A DNA stretch of 35,015 nt, taken from Rhodobium gokarnense. GTDB lineage: Bacteria > Pseudomonadota > Alphaproteobacteria > Rhizobiales > Rhodobiaceae. A program made the position numbers and the translations under genes. How positions within the stretch are numbered: position 1 is the first letter of the stretch; each line of letters starts with the position of its first letter. Below the pieces are notes generated by a model that saw only the letters and a program-made list of their open reading frames with translations, was not told where the DNA came from and ran no database searches. This document shows, piece after piece, positions 1-9,309 of the stretch. The stretch is taken from the NCBI RefSeq assembly GCF_025961475.1, contig NZ_JAOQNS010000020.1, forward strand, positions 1 to 35,015. Reading direction: 5' to 3'.

Positions 1-78
1 ATCGCAACCATTGACCTCAACCATACCCAAAACGATCATCAATGACTGTCAGCCATGTCCCCGAACACCTGTCAATCA

Positions 79-254
79 TCTCTCCGGGACATACACTTGA
101 GCCGGGGCCTATTGCCCGTCTCAACGCAGTATGTCGTCGGTTAGCGAAGGTGGGAACTTACCAGGACGAAGGCCGTGCCAAGCCCCGCAATGGACTACCG
201 TGCCGCGGTGGGCAATGGGTCCCGGCTCTCCGCTTCGCTCCGGCCGGGATGACG
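79..254. repeat. Dispersed palindromic repeat, copy 1
   Basis: A non-coding element of about 175 bp whose two ends are imperfect reverse complements. The left end has the CCGGGGCCTATTGCCC block and the right end has GGGCAATGGGTCCCGG followed by CCGGGATGACG (244-254). Very similar elements lie at 13838-14012, 14134-14248 and 14361-14522 in this window. The inner block CAGTATGTCGTCGG (127-140) recurs almost exactly at 14405. I infer a REP/MITE-like intergenic repeat. Open frames across it are by-products of high GC and are not genes. Confidence 0.75.
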
Positions 255-275
255 GCTGAGTTTGAAGCGGCACCT

Positions 276-638
276 ATCGAAGCCGTCAGGCTTCGCAAGG
301 CCGACCGGCCGCCGGCGCCCATGCGCCGCCCCGTCGGAGCCGCGAGCGATAGCGAGCCTGGCGTGAGACAAGAGATCGAAGCCACAAGGCTTCGCAAGGC
401 CGACCGGCCGCCGGCGCCGATGCGCCGCCCCGTCGGAGCCGCGAGCGACAGCGAGCCTGGCGTGAGACAAGAGATCGAAGCCTTCAGGCTTCGCAAGGCC
501 GACCGGCCGTCGGCGCCCATGCGCCGCCCCGTCGGAGCCGCGAGCGACAGCGAGCCTGGCGTGAGACAAGAGATCGAAGCCGTCAAGCTTCGCAAGGCCG
601 AACGGCCGCCGGCGCTCATGCGCCGCCCCGTCGGAGGT
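276..638. repeat. Tandem repeat, 99-bp unit, about 3.7 copies
   Basis: Direct repeats begin at 276, 375, 474 and 573, marked by ATCGAAGCC and then CTTCGCAAGG at 291, 390, 489 and 588, so the period is exactly 99 bp. Copies differ by a few substitutions and the last is partial. Because 99 is a multiple of three, several frames on both strands stay open and show a 33-residue repeat. No convincing start, ribosome-binding site or known family supports translation. It lies just downstream of the pccA stop codon, so it would be in the 3' untranslated part of that transcript if transcription runs on. Confidence 0.85.
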
Positions 639-700
639 TAGCGAGCGCAAGCGAGCGCTCAACCGTGAGACAGAAAACCCACTGTGAGCAAAAAAATCTT

Positions 701-2758
701 CTACTCAAACTCCATGATCACCGCGTCGACGGCGAGGCTGTCGCCGGGCTCGCAGGTGATCTTGGAGACGACGAGGTCGCGCTCGGCGCGGAGCACGTTT
801 TCCATCTTCATGGCCTCCACGATGGCCAGCGCCTCGCCCGCCTTGACCTCCTGGCCCTCCGTCACATTGAGCGAGACGACGAGGCCCGGCATCGGGCAGA
901 GCAGCATCTTGGAGGTGTCGGGCGGCAGCTTGATCGGCATCAGGCGGTCGAGCTCGGCCATTGTCGGGCTCATCACCCGGGCCGTCATGGCAAGGCCGCG
1001 CCAGGAGATGTTGTAGCCGTTCTGGACCGGACGGACCTGGGCCGTCACCTCGCGGGTCCCGACGGTGCCGAGCCACAGCGCCTCGCCGGGTGCCCAGTCG
1101 GAGCGCACGGTCATCGGCTTGACGTCCGCCTCGTCGAAGGTCAGGTCGATCTCGATCGGCACGGTCGGATAGCCTTCCACAAGCTTGACCGCCACATAGT
1201 CCTTTTCGTGGTGCTTGGAGTGGTCGAGCTCGCGCACGTCGCGCTCCAGCGACACCACCCAGTCCTCGCGCACCCGGCCGGTATGCGGGCGCAGCCGGCC
1301 CGGCAGGTGGTCGAAGCGCTCCTTGTTGATGAGTTCCACCGACAGCGCCACGGCGGCCAGCACCTTCTCCGTCTCCGCCGTCGTCGGGATGCTGGCAAAG
1401 CCCTCCGGATACTCCTCGGCGATGAAACCGGTGGAGAGATTGCCCTCGGTCCAGCGCGGATGCTGCATCAGACCGGACAGGAACGGGATGTTGTGCTCGA
1501 TGCCGTCGATCAGATAGGCGTCGAGCGCATCGGCCTGGGCATGGATGGCGCCGGCGCGGGTCGGCGCGTGGGTGACCAGCTTGGCGATCATCGGGTCGTA
1601 GAACATGGAGATCTCGTCGCCCTCTTCCACGCCCGTGTCGACCCTGACGGTCGCCTCGTCGCTGCGCGCCTCCTCCGGCGGGCGGCAGCGCACCAGCCGG
1701 CCGATCGACGGCAGGAAGTTGCGATAGGGATCCTCGGCATAGACCCGGCTCTCCACCGCCCAGCCATTGAGCACGACGTCGTCCTGGGTCAGCGTCAGCC
1801 GCTCGCCGTTGGCGATGCGGATCATCTGTTCGACGAGGTCGATGCCGGTGATCAGTTCGGTCACCGGATGCTCGACCTGCAGGCGGGTGTTCATCTCCAG
1901 GAAATAGAAGCTCTTGTCCTGGCCGGCGACGAACTCCACGGTGCCGGCCGAGTCGTAGCCGACGGCCTTGGCCAGCGCCACGGCCTGGGCGCCCATCTTG
2001 GCCCGCGTCTCCGCGTCGAGCAGCGGCGACGGCGCCTCCTCGACGACCTTCTGGTTGCGGCGCTGGATGGAGCATTCGCGCTCGCCGAGATGGATGGCGT
2101 TGCCGTGCTTGTCGCCGAGCACCTGGATCTCGACATGGCGCGGGTTCTCGATGAACTTTTCGATGAAGACGCGGTCGTCGCCGAAGGAGCTTGCGGCCTC
2201 GGACTTGGAGCGGGCGAAGCCGTCGCGCACCTCGTCGTCGGACCAGGCGACGCGCATGCCCTTGCCGCCGCCGCCGGCCGACGCCTTGATCATCACCGGA
2301 TAGCCGATCTCCCGGGCGATCTTGACCGCCTCGTCGGGCGAGCCGATGACGCCGAGATAGCCGGGCACGGTGGAAACGCCGGCCTCGGCCGCGACCTTCT
2401 TGGACTCGATCTTGTCGCCCATCGCCTTGATGGCGTCCGGATGCGGGCCGATGAAGACGATGCCGGCCGCCTTCAGCATCTCCGGAAAGCTCGCCCGCTC
2501 CGACAGGAAGCCGTAGCCGGGATGGACGGCATCGGCGCCGGTCTGCTTGCAGGCGGCGAGGATCTTGTCGGCAACGAGATAGGACTCCGCGGCGGCCGCC
2601 GGGCCGATATGGACGGCCTCGTCGGCCATCTCCACATGCAGGGCGTCCTTGTCGGCCTCGGAATGGACGGCGACCGTCTTGATGCCCATCGTCCGGCAGG
2701 TCTTGATGATCCGGCAGGCGATCTCGCCGCGATTGGCAATCAGGATCTTGTCGAACAT
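701..2758 (-). CDS. pccA: Propionyl-CoA carboxylase alpha subunit (biotin carboxylase and biotin carrier)
   Basis: This 685-residue cytosolic subunit uses ATP and bicarbonate to carboxylate its own biotin. The beta subunit then uses that carboxyl group to make methylmalonyl-CoA from propionyl-CoA. Visible motifs are the N-terminal ILIANRGEIACR, the glycine-rich ATP loop AGGGGKGM (about 161-168), the biotin-carboxylase core EMNTRLQVEHPVTE (288-301), and the C-terminal biotinylation motif EAMKMEN with the acceptor Lys at 651. Length fits the PccA family. The ATG at 2758 has a purine-rich AAAGGGATGGGA upstream. pccB lies upstream on the same strand at 5035-6567, separated by two unrelated genes. 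An acetyl-CoA or methylcrotonyl-CoA carboxylase subunit is the alternative, but the single-chain carboxylase/carrier layout and the paired pccB favour propionyl-CoA. Confidence 0.93.
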   Translation of the reverse strand: MFDKILIANRGEIACRIIKTCRTMGIKTVAVHSEADKDALHVEMADEAVHIGPAAAAESYLVADKILAACKQTGADAVHPGYGFLSERASFPEMLKAAGIVFIGPHPDAIKAMGDKIESKKVAAEAGVSTVPGYLGVIGSPDEAVKIAREIGYPVMIKASAGGGGKGMRVAWSDDEVRDGFARSKSEAASSFGDDRVFIEKFIENPRHVEIQVLGDKHGNAIHLGERECSIQRRNQKVVEEAPSPLLDAETRAKMGAQAVALAKAVGYDSAGTVEFVAGQDKSFYFLEMNTRLQVEHPVTELITGIDLVEQMIRIANGERLTLTQDDVVLNGWAVESRVYAEDPYRNFLPSIGRLVRCRPPEEARSDEATVRVDTGVEEGDEISMFYDPMIAKLVTHAPTRAGAIHAQADALDAYLIDGIEHNIPFLSGLMQHPRWTEGNLSTGFIAEEYPEGFASIPTTAETEKVLAAVALSVELINKERFDHLPGRLRPHTGRVREDWVVSLERDVRELDHSKHHEKDYVAVKLVEGYPTVPIEIDLTFDEADVKPMTVRSDWAPGEALWLGTVGTREVTAQVRPVQNGYNISWRGLAMTARVMSPTMAELDRLMPIKLPPDTSKMLLCPMPGLVVSLNVTEGQEVKAGEALAIVEAMKMENVLRAERDLVVSKITCEPGDSLAVDAVIMEFE

Positions 2759-2888
2759 GGACGTCCCATCCCTTTTTTAAGGCAATTGGTTTTCTCGCGT
2801 TTTAAGGGGTCGCAGGGACGTCGGCAACTCAGTCCTTTGACCAAGGCCCGCAACGGGCAGGATCAGAGACCCGCAACCGCAAAGCGCG

Positions 2889-3581
2889 TCAGAACAGGTA
2901 GCCGAAAGCCTCGATCTCGCGCCGGTACCAGCCGCCGACCATGGTCCGCGTGTGCTCGGTATAATAGCTGCGATAGTCGCCTTCGCGTCCGCCGGAGACG
3001 TTGCTGACCGGCAGGGAAACCCGGCCGGAAAGGCCGACGGCGTCGAGCACGGCAGCAAAATCTTCCGAAAGAAGCTCGTAGCGGCCGACGAAATCGAGCG
3101 CGATCGCATCGTCGATCGCGTAGAGATCGAAATTCTCCACATAGGCGCGCTTCGGATTGCGCAGGAAATCGTCGAAGGATGGCCGCGGCTCCTTCGACTT
3201 GGTCTTGTAATAGTACCAGGAGACCTGCCGGTCCCAGGGATTCCGCTCGAAACTGAACTTGTAATAGCTGTTCCAGATGTCCTCGCCCACATAGGCGCGG
3301 ACCCGCCAGGCCGGCATGTGCTCGTAAAAGCCGACGCTCGGGTGGTAGGCGCGCTCCGGGCGCCCCAGCAGGCGCTTGACCAGCGGGCGCTTCGGCACCA
3401 TCGGATGGTCCAGCCGCCAGTTCTGGGCCCGCTCGTCCTTCCTCACCTTCATCAAGGCCTTGGAGGCTGGCGTGATGACGTCGTCCGGGCCGCAGACCTC
3501 GCTGAGCGCCGCCTCGATGGAGGTCGAGGCGGTCTTGTAGGTCTTGATGTAGATGAAGCGGTGTTCGTGCGACAGGATCAT
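2889..3581 (-). CDS. Sulfotransferase family protein, paralogue 1 (inside the pcc locus)
   Basis: A 230-residue protein of the small bacterial sulfotransferase type (Sulfotransfer_2-like), predicted to move a sulfuryl group from PAPS to an unknown acceptor. The 5'-phosphosulfate-binding-like motif KTYKTASTS is at 13-21. The 3'-phosphate-binding-like motif ERNPWDRQVS is at 112-121. An invariant His at 88 (YEHMPA) could be the catalytic base. No signal peptide or membrane segment is seen. Four close relatives sit at 7134-10022. It lies 130 bp upstream of pccA and 238 bp downstream of the coiled-coil membrane gene, so it may be cotranscribed with pccA. The ATG at 3581 is supported by the MILSH start shared with its paralogues, but its ribosome-binding site is weak. 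The acceptor cannot be inferred. Confidence 0.85.
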   Translation of the reverse strand: MILSHEHRFIYIKTYKTASTSIEAALSEVCGPDDVITPASKALMKVRKDERAQNWRLDHPMVPKRPLVKRLLGRPERAYHPSVGFYEHMPAWRVRAYVGEDIWNSYYKFSFERNPWDRQVSWYYYKTKSKEPRPSFDDFLRNPKRAYVENFDLYAIDDAIALDFVGRYELLSEDFAAVLDAVGLSGRVSLPVSNVSGGREGDYRSYYTEHTRTMVGGWYRREIEAFGYLF

Positions 3582-3801
3582 CGCGGCAGGTCCGATCGGG
3601 CAAGAGCCGCTCGAGAGGCATCGGGGACACGCCGCCTCGCCGGAGGCGGCAGCACAAGCCCCCTCGTCTACCCCCTCGCCCGGCCGCCCGCAACCGGCAG
3701 CACGGCCGCAGGCCCCGGTTGCGACCCGGTGTCATCGTTCCGTTTCGTTGTGAGTCGGCAGGTTTTGCGACGCCGCGGCACTGGCCGTCCCGGCGCCGTG
3801 A

Positions 3802-3817
3802 AAGCCCGCGGGGGCTT
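3802..3817 (-). terminator. Possible weak terminator hairpin after the coiled-coil membrane gene
   Basis: AAGCCC (3802-3807) pairs with GGGCTT (3812-3817) immediately after the stop codon of the 3820-4527 gene. On the minus strand it is followed by TTTCACGG, so the U-tract is short. It may only attenuate. Confidence 0.3.
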
Positions 3818-3819
3818 GC

Positions 3820-4527
3820 CTACCAGGGCATGAACGAGTTCATGAACGACATCGGCCGCGAGACGGACTGGTTCATCACCGCCATGTCGTGGCGCATGCG
3901 CCCCATATCCGCCGTCATGTAGCTCATCTTGCCGTTCATCTGCACCAGCTCCTGGCGGATCTGGGTCATCTCCTTGATGTGCTCCATCTTCTTGTTCATG
4001 GCGACCATCTGCTCGTAGAGCGGACGCATGGTGTCGAGATTGGCCATCTGGCCGGTCATCTTGTCGGTGTGGCCGGCCATTGCCGAGACCCGGATCGTCA
4101 TGGCGTCCATGGTCTTGGTCATCTCCTCCATGGATTTGGCGAGCTCGGTCATGTGCACGCCCATGTCCGGGTCGAACCGCTCGGCGATCTGCCGGATGTC
4201 GTGTGTCAGGCTGTAGATGAGGAAGAAGCCATAGGCGAGCAGGACCACCATGCACAGGAGGGCCGGATAGGCGATGAACTCCCAGCGCCTGGCGCTACGC
4301 TCGAAGGAGGAGACGAAGCGCTCCAGCGCATGGACCGGCATCGTCACCGTGCGGCAGGGATCGTCGCCCCCCTCGCCCGGCGCCGCCTCGCCTGTCGCCG
4401 TCTCGCCCGATGACGCCTCGACAACGGCGTCCGCGGGAGCCTCGCTCGCGTCCGGACCGGATGCGGCGGCCCGCTGGCCGTCGTCGCTCGATGGAGTATC
4501 CGTGCTGGTGGTGCCTTTTTTCGCCAT
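3820..4527 (-). CDS. Methionine-rich membrane-anchored coiled-coil protein, function unknown
   Basis: A 235-residue protein. Residues 1-60 are Ala/Glu/Ser-rich and probably disordered. One membrane segment spans about 86-106 (AYPALLCMVVLLAYGFFLIY), and residues 110-235 form a long helical region. Of the last 114 residues, 24 are Met, and most fall on heptad core positions. Charge near the membrane segment (RSARRWEF before it) suggests a cytosolic N-terminus and a periplasmic coil, but this is an inference. I recall similar unnamed proteins in other proteobacteria but assign no function. It lies between pccB and pccA on the same strand, 507 bp after pccB. The ATG at 4527 has a good GGAAGGAAG ribosome-binding site. 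Confidence 0.85.
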   Translation of the reverse strand: MAKKGTTSTDTPSSDDGQRAAASGPDASEAPADAVVEASSGETATGEAAPGEGGDDPCRTVTMPVHALERFVSSFERSARRWEFIAYPALLCMVVLLAYGFFLIYSLTHDIRQIAERFDPDMGVHMTELAKSMEEMTKTMDAMTIRVSAMAGHTDKMTGQMANLDTMRPLYEQMVAMNKKMEHIKEMTQIRQELVQMNGKMSYMTADMGRMRHDMAVMNQSVSRPMSFMNSFMPW

Positions 4528-4933
4528 GGCCGCGCTTCCTTCCCCAAACCGGAACCGTCCGCCCGCCGGCCCGTTGCCGGCGCGCGCGTTCCGTTGTCGT
4601 TGTCAGCACGGCCCCGGCCTGTTTCCGGCCGTTACGTTGCGGCAATGCCAGAAGCCGCGCGATGGCTCCCGGGTCGGCGGGAGCGTTTCTTCGGCCGGGC
4701 GGCACCATCACGGGCACCTGGCGGCCATGCGCACGGCACGGGCGCCGTCACCCGGCGCCACCATGAATTATCATATAAGAAAACTTCTATCTGTTCAGCA
4801 AATATCAGCGTCATCCGGACGCACTGTTGCGCGGCGTTGCAGCCGCAACCGTCCGCCACGCGAAATCCCGAAGAGATTTCTTGCCGAAGCGCCCTGCAGC
4901 GGCCTCCCGAGGTGCCGCCGCCGGCCTGTCCCT
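4528..4933. other. Non-coding gap between pccB and the coiled-coil gene
   Basis: About 400 bp with no supported gene on either strand. The part nearest the coiled-coil gene is GC-rich. A markedly AT-rich island begins near 4763 and contains a candidate promoter (4772-4801). The rest of the gap, up to the pccB stop, is the hairpin repeat at 4934-5033. Confidence 0.6.
4772..4801 (-). promoter_or_regulatory. Candidate sigma-70-type promoter for the coiled-coil gene
   Basis: On the minus strand, TTGCTG (4801-4796) is followed after 18 bp by TATATG (4777-4772), in an AT-rich island. It would give a leader of over 200 nt before the ATG at 4527. The match to consensus is moderate only. Confidence 0.3.
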
Positions 4934-5033
4934 AAAGCGCTTTCCCAAAAAGTTGATAGACTTTTTGGATAAGAAATCGCGTCAAAACAAAGACCTAACG
5001 CATGTTGCGTGTTTCAGAAAAACCGCAACATGC
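4934..5033. repeat. Double-hairpin intergenic repeat abutting the pccB stop codon
   Basis: Contains the palindrome AAAGCGCTTT (4934-4943). It is followed by a 9-bp stem CCAAAAAGT / ACTTTTTGG (4945-4953 and 4960-4968), a linker with AAAACAAAGACCTAA, and a perfect 10-bp stem GCATGTTGCG / CGCAACATGC (5000-5009 and 5024-5033). The last stem ends two bases before the pccB stop codon. The linker and stems resemble a repeat I recall as common between genes in Rhizobiales. It may act as an mRNA 3'-end stabiliser or terminator for pccB, but no clear U-tract directly follows the stem. Confidence 0.6.
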
Positions 5034-5034
5034 T

Positions 5035-6567
<1,533 letters not shown>

Positions 6568-6811
6568 CGAGGCGCCCTATCCCTTTGTCTTCATGTGTTT
6601 GGGAATTCCTTAGCATACGCCAAAGGGGCGCAAAAGCGGGCCAAGCGCTTTGCCGGCTTCGCCTTTGGTCGGGGATACGCGGGTCGGCGCGGCGGATGTC
6701 CGGCATCGGGCGGCGTCGGCGAATGCATCGCTCGAAACATCGACTGATGCCGAACAACCGGGCAATGAAGGGGCGTATCTGTCCGCCCACCTCCATCTCT
6801 CTCAGGCGTCA

Positions 6812-6832
6812 TTGCCGTGCTTGACACGGCAA
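6812..6832. repeat. Hairpin repeat, TTGCCGTG / CACGGCAA
   Basis: An 8-bp stem TTGCCGTG (6812-6819) and CACGGCAA (6825-6832) with a short CTTGA-type loop, in the gap between pccB and the sulfotransferase array. A degenerate relative lies near 6869-6900 and a second hairpin at 6953-6973. The rest of the 6568-7133 gap shows no supported gene. Confidence 0.6.
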
Positions 6833-6952
6833 TCCATGAGGCCTTTCGGAACATTCTGTTGGTACCGCATGGACTGCCAGGTCAAGCCCAGCAATCCATA
6901 GGACCGTTGATATCAAACCGTTAAGCCGATGTTCGCCGCACGTCATCATGGA

Positions 6953-6973
6953 CCACCGGGTCAAGCCCGGTGG
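6953..6973. repeat. Hairpin repeat, CCACCGGG / CCCGGTGG
   Basis: An 8-bp stem CCACCGGG (6953-6960) and CCCGGTGG (6966-6973) flanked by CGTCATCATGG and TGACG, so the full element is a longer imperfect palindrome. It is 160 bp beyond the last sulfotransferase stop codon. It has no U-tract, so I call it a repeat, not a terminator. Confidence 0.6.
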
Positions 6974-7133
6974 TGACGCGGAGTGGGTGGGTGCCGGAGC
7001 GCGAAGGCCACAAGCCGGATCAGCGTGGCGGCAACCAACGGGCATTGACGACTTTCGGTCCTGCATGTGTGGAGGATATGGAAGACGCGGCTTTCCCACC
7101 CGCGCAAGGGTCGGCGATCAATGGCCGTTGAAG

Positions 7134-7823
7134 CTAAAACTCAAACCCGAAGGCCTCGATCTCGCGCTTGTACCATTTCGCCACCATCTCCCGCGTCTCG
7201 TCAGTGAAGTGCTGGCGGTAGTCGCGCTCGGCCCGGTGACCGGTCTTGGCGCCGGGGATGGCGTCCGGCGGCTCAAGGCCGAGCCGGTCGAAGATGCGGT
7301 CGAGGCCGGCCTGCATGTCGTGATAGAGGATGACATCGTCGGCGACGATGCGGTTGTCGATCGAGTAGATGTCGAAGTTCCGAAGCCGCACCCGGCGATC
7401 TTCGGAGTGCATGTACTCGGTGAAGCTCGGCCGCTCGGCAAGGTTCCGCGTGCGCCAGAAATAGATCGAGACCTGCCGGTCCCAGGGATTGCGCTCGATG
7501 GAAAACTTGAAATAGCTGTCCCAGATCTGCCGCCCGAGATAGCGCCGCATCGGCCGTGCCGGCATGTGGGCATAGTAGCCGGTCCAGCGCACGCCGGGGT
7601 TCTTGCCCTTCAGCGACTTGATCTTGCCGCGCAGCGGCCACTGCCACCACGGCCATTTGTAGTTCCGCGGCCCGTGGTCCGACCTCAGCGCCTCGTCCTC
7701 CGGCATCAGCGGCGTGACGATGTCCTGCGGCCCGCAATAGCGCGAGAACAGCACCTCCATGCTGGATCCGGCGGTCTTGTAGGTCTTGAGGAAGATGAAG
7801 CGGTGGCGGTGCGAGACGATCAT
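7134..7823 (-). CDS. Sulfotransferase family protein, paralogue 2 (last gene of the array)
   Basis: A 229-residue small sulfotransferase-like protein and the distal gene of the operon starting at rluC. PAPS-type 5' motif KTYKTAGSS is at 13-21, invariant His at 86 (YAHMPA) and ERNPWDRQVS at 110-119. The C-terminus ends in the shared REIEAFGFEF. The stretch 40-80 is rich in Trp and Lys and unlike its paralogues, so this part may set acceptor choice. It starts 53 bp after paralogue 3, the only gap in the array, and its ribosome-binding site is weak. A 49-bp segment (7468-7516) over the ERNPWDR region is identical to paralogue 4. Predicted cytosolic; acceptor unknown. Confidence 0.87.
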   Translation of the reverse strand: MIVSHRHRFIFLKTYKTAGSSMEVLFSRYCGPQDIVTPLMPEDEALRSDHGPRNYKWPWWQWPLRGKIKSLKGKNPGVRWTGYYAHMPARPMRRYLGRQIWDSYFKFSIERNPWDRQVSIYFWRTRNLAERPSFTEYMHSEDRRVRLRNFDIYSIDNRIVADDVILYHDMQAGLDRIFDRLGLEPPDAIPGAKTGHRAERDYRQHFTDETREMVAKWYKREIEAFGFEF

Positions 7824-7876
7824 GGTGGCGTTGTGTTCTGGGGCCCGGCAGAAGGAGCCTTTATGACAGAGGCGTG

Positions 7877-8575
7877 TCAGAACCGATAGCCGAAGGCCGC
7901 GATTTCGTCGCGGTACCAGCCGGCGACGATGTCGCGGGTCTTGTCGGTGTAATGGTCGCGGTAGTGGCGCCGGTCGGTGCGGGTCCCGCTCTTGGTCGCG
8001 GGAAGCTGCGGCGGGTCCTGGATGCCGAGCCGGTGGAACACTTCCGCGACGTCTTCGGCGAGGTGTTCGTAACGAATGACGAAATCGACGGCCGGCCGGC
8101 CGGCAAGGCTGTAGATGGAAAAATTGTCGACCTTCTTGCGCCAGCGCGGCGAGGTGATGAAGGTCTCGAATGTCGGCCGCTTGTCCGCCTCCGGGTAGCG
8201 CCAGTAATAGAGCGAGACCTGGCGGTCCCAGGGATTGCGCTCCACGGTGATCTTGAAATAGCTGCGCCAGATGCGCGGGCCGACGAGCCGCAGCACCTCG
8301 CGCGCCGGCACGTGGTTGAAATAGCCGCGCCCGCGCGTGTGCTGGCCAAGCAGCCGGCCGAGGACGCGCTCCGGCCGGTTGATGCGCATGCCCGGCGCCA
8401 GCCAGTTCTGGGCGTTCGGTCCCGGCAGTGTCTCGCGCATCGCCTCGTCGCGCGGGCTGACCCGGGTGAGGATGTCCTTTTCCCCGCAGATCTGCGACAG
8501 CGCCAGCTCGATGCTGGTGCCGGCGGTCTTGCGGGTCTTCAGGAAGATGAAGCGATGCTCATGGGACAGGATCAT
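7877..8575 (-). CDS. Sulfotransferase family protein, paralogue 3
   Basis: A 232-residue member of the array. KTRKTAGTS lies at 13-21, Cys30-Gly31 as in all paralogues, His88 in FNHVPA and ERNPWDRQVS at 112-121. The region 180-232 carries the family signature DYR-like HYRDHY, TRDIVAGWY and the terminal AFGYRF. Its ATG overlaps the stop of paralogue 4 by 4 bp (ATGA). A GGAGG ribosome-binding site lies seven bases before the ATG, inside the end of the upstream gene, which suggests translational coupling. No export signal is seen. Substrate unknown. Confidence 0.88.
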   Translation of the reverse strand: MILSHEHRFIFLKTRKTAGTSIELALSQICGEKDILTRVSPRDEAMRETLPGPNAQNWLAPGMRINRPERVLGRLLGQHTRGRGYFNHVPAREVLRLVGPRIWRSYFKITVERNPWDRQVSLYYWRYPEADKRPTFETFITSPRWRKKVDNFSIYSLAGRPAVDFVIRYEHLAEDVAEVFHRLGIQDPPQLPATKSGTRTDRRHYRDHYTDKTRDIVAGWYRDEIAAFGYRF

Positions 8576-9309
8576 GCGCCGGCCTCCGCCGGTTCTGCTG
8601 GCGTCACGGCCGCAACGCCGTCGAAGCTGAAGCCGAAGGCGGCGATTTCCCGGGCGTACCAGTCGCCGACCAGTTCCCGGGTCTCGTCGTCATAGTGGCT
8701 CCGGTAGTCTTCTTTCCTGGGCCGCGCCTTGGCCTTGGCATGCGGCAGCTCCGGCGGGTTTTCGATGCCGATCCGCGCCATTGCGGCGGCGAAATCCGCC
8801 GACAGTGTCTCGTAGCGCAGAACCTGATCGACGACGATTGTCCCGTCGATGCCGTAGATACGGAAATTATCGATCCGCGCCTTCCACCTCGGATCGATCA
8901 GCCAGGTCTTGAAGTCGGGCCGGGTCTTTGGATCGCGGCAGCGGTAATAATAGTAGGAGACCTGCCGGTCCCAGGGATTGCGCTCGATGGAAAACTTGAA
9001 ATAGCGGTCCCAGGCGCTCTGCCCGATCAGCCGCCGCGCCGGCCGCGCCGGCATGTGGTTGGCGTAGACCGCACCGATCGCCCGTGCGTTGGCACCGAGC
9101 ATCAGACGCAGCCTCAAATCGAGCGGCAACGTGCTCCGCGCCGGCTCCGTGTTCTGCGGCCCCCGTCCCTCGCGCAACGTCTCGTCCCGCCCGAGCCAGG
9201 TGATCACGTCGTCCGGCCCGCAGACCGTCGACAGCGCCAGTTCCACGCTGGTCCCGCCCGTCTTGCGGGTCTTCAGGAAGATGAACTGATGGGCGTGGGA
9301 GACGATCAT
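8572..9309 (-). CDS. Sulfotransferase family protein, paralogue 4
   Basis: A 245-residue member of the array. KTRKTGGTS is at 13-21, His85 in YANHMPA and ERNPWDRQVS at 109-118. After the usual AFGFSF end it carries an extra Ala/Glu/Pro tail of about 16 residues, partly encoded where the next gene's ribosome-binding site lies. Its ATG overlaps the stop of paralogue 5 by 4 bp and has no clear ribosome-binding site of its own, so it probably depends on coupling. It shares an exact 49-bp block with paralogue 2 (8957-9005 here). Acceptor unknown. Confidence 0.88.
   Translation of the reverse strand: MIVSHAHQFIFLKTRKTGGTSVELALSTVCGPDDVITWLGRDETLREGRGPQNTEPARSTLPLDLRLRLMLGANARAIGAVYANHMPARPARRLIGQSAWDRYFKFSIERNPWDRQVSYYYYRCRDPKTRPDFKTWLIDPRWKARIDNFRIYGIDGTIVVDQVLRYETLSADFAAAMARIGIENPPELPHAKAKARPRKEDYRSHYDDETRELVGDWYAREIAAFGFSFDGVAAVTPAEPAEAGA

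Noticed and set aside
276-638. CRISPR array
   Set aside because: The unit is a 99-bp direct repeat with no constant repeat plus variable spacer structure, and no cas gene is near.
42-641. A 199-residue repeat-protein gene on the plus strand and two similar frames on the minus strand
   Set aside because: The open frames follow from the 99-bp period and high GC. Three overlapping frames are open at once, none has a good ribosome-binding site, and the first part is a dispersed non-coding repeat.
665-3007. A 780-residue plus-strand frame opposite pccA
   Set aside because: It is a His/Asp/Arg-rich antisense shadow of pccA with no recognisable domain; pccA is certain.
6953-6973. Terminator of the sulfotransferase operon
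   Set aside because: The stem is good but it is 160 bp past the stop, has no U-tract, and has the flanks of a dispersed repeat.
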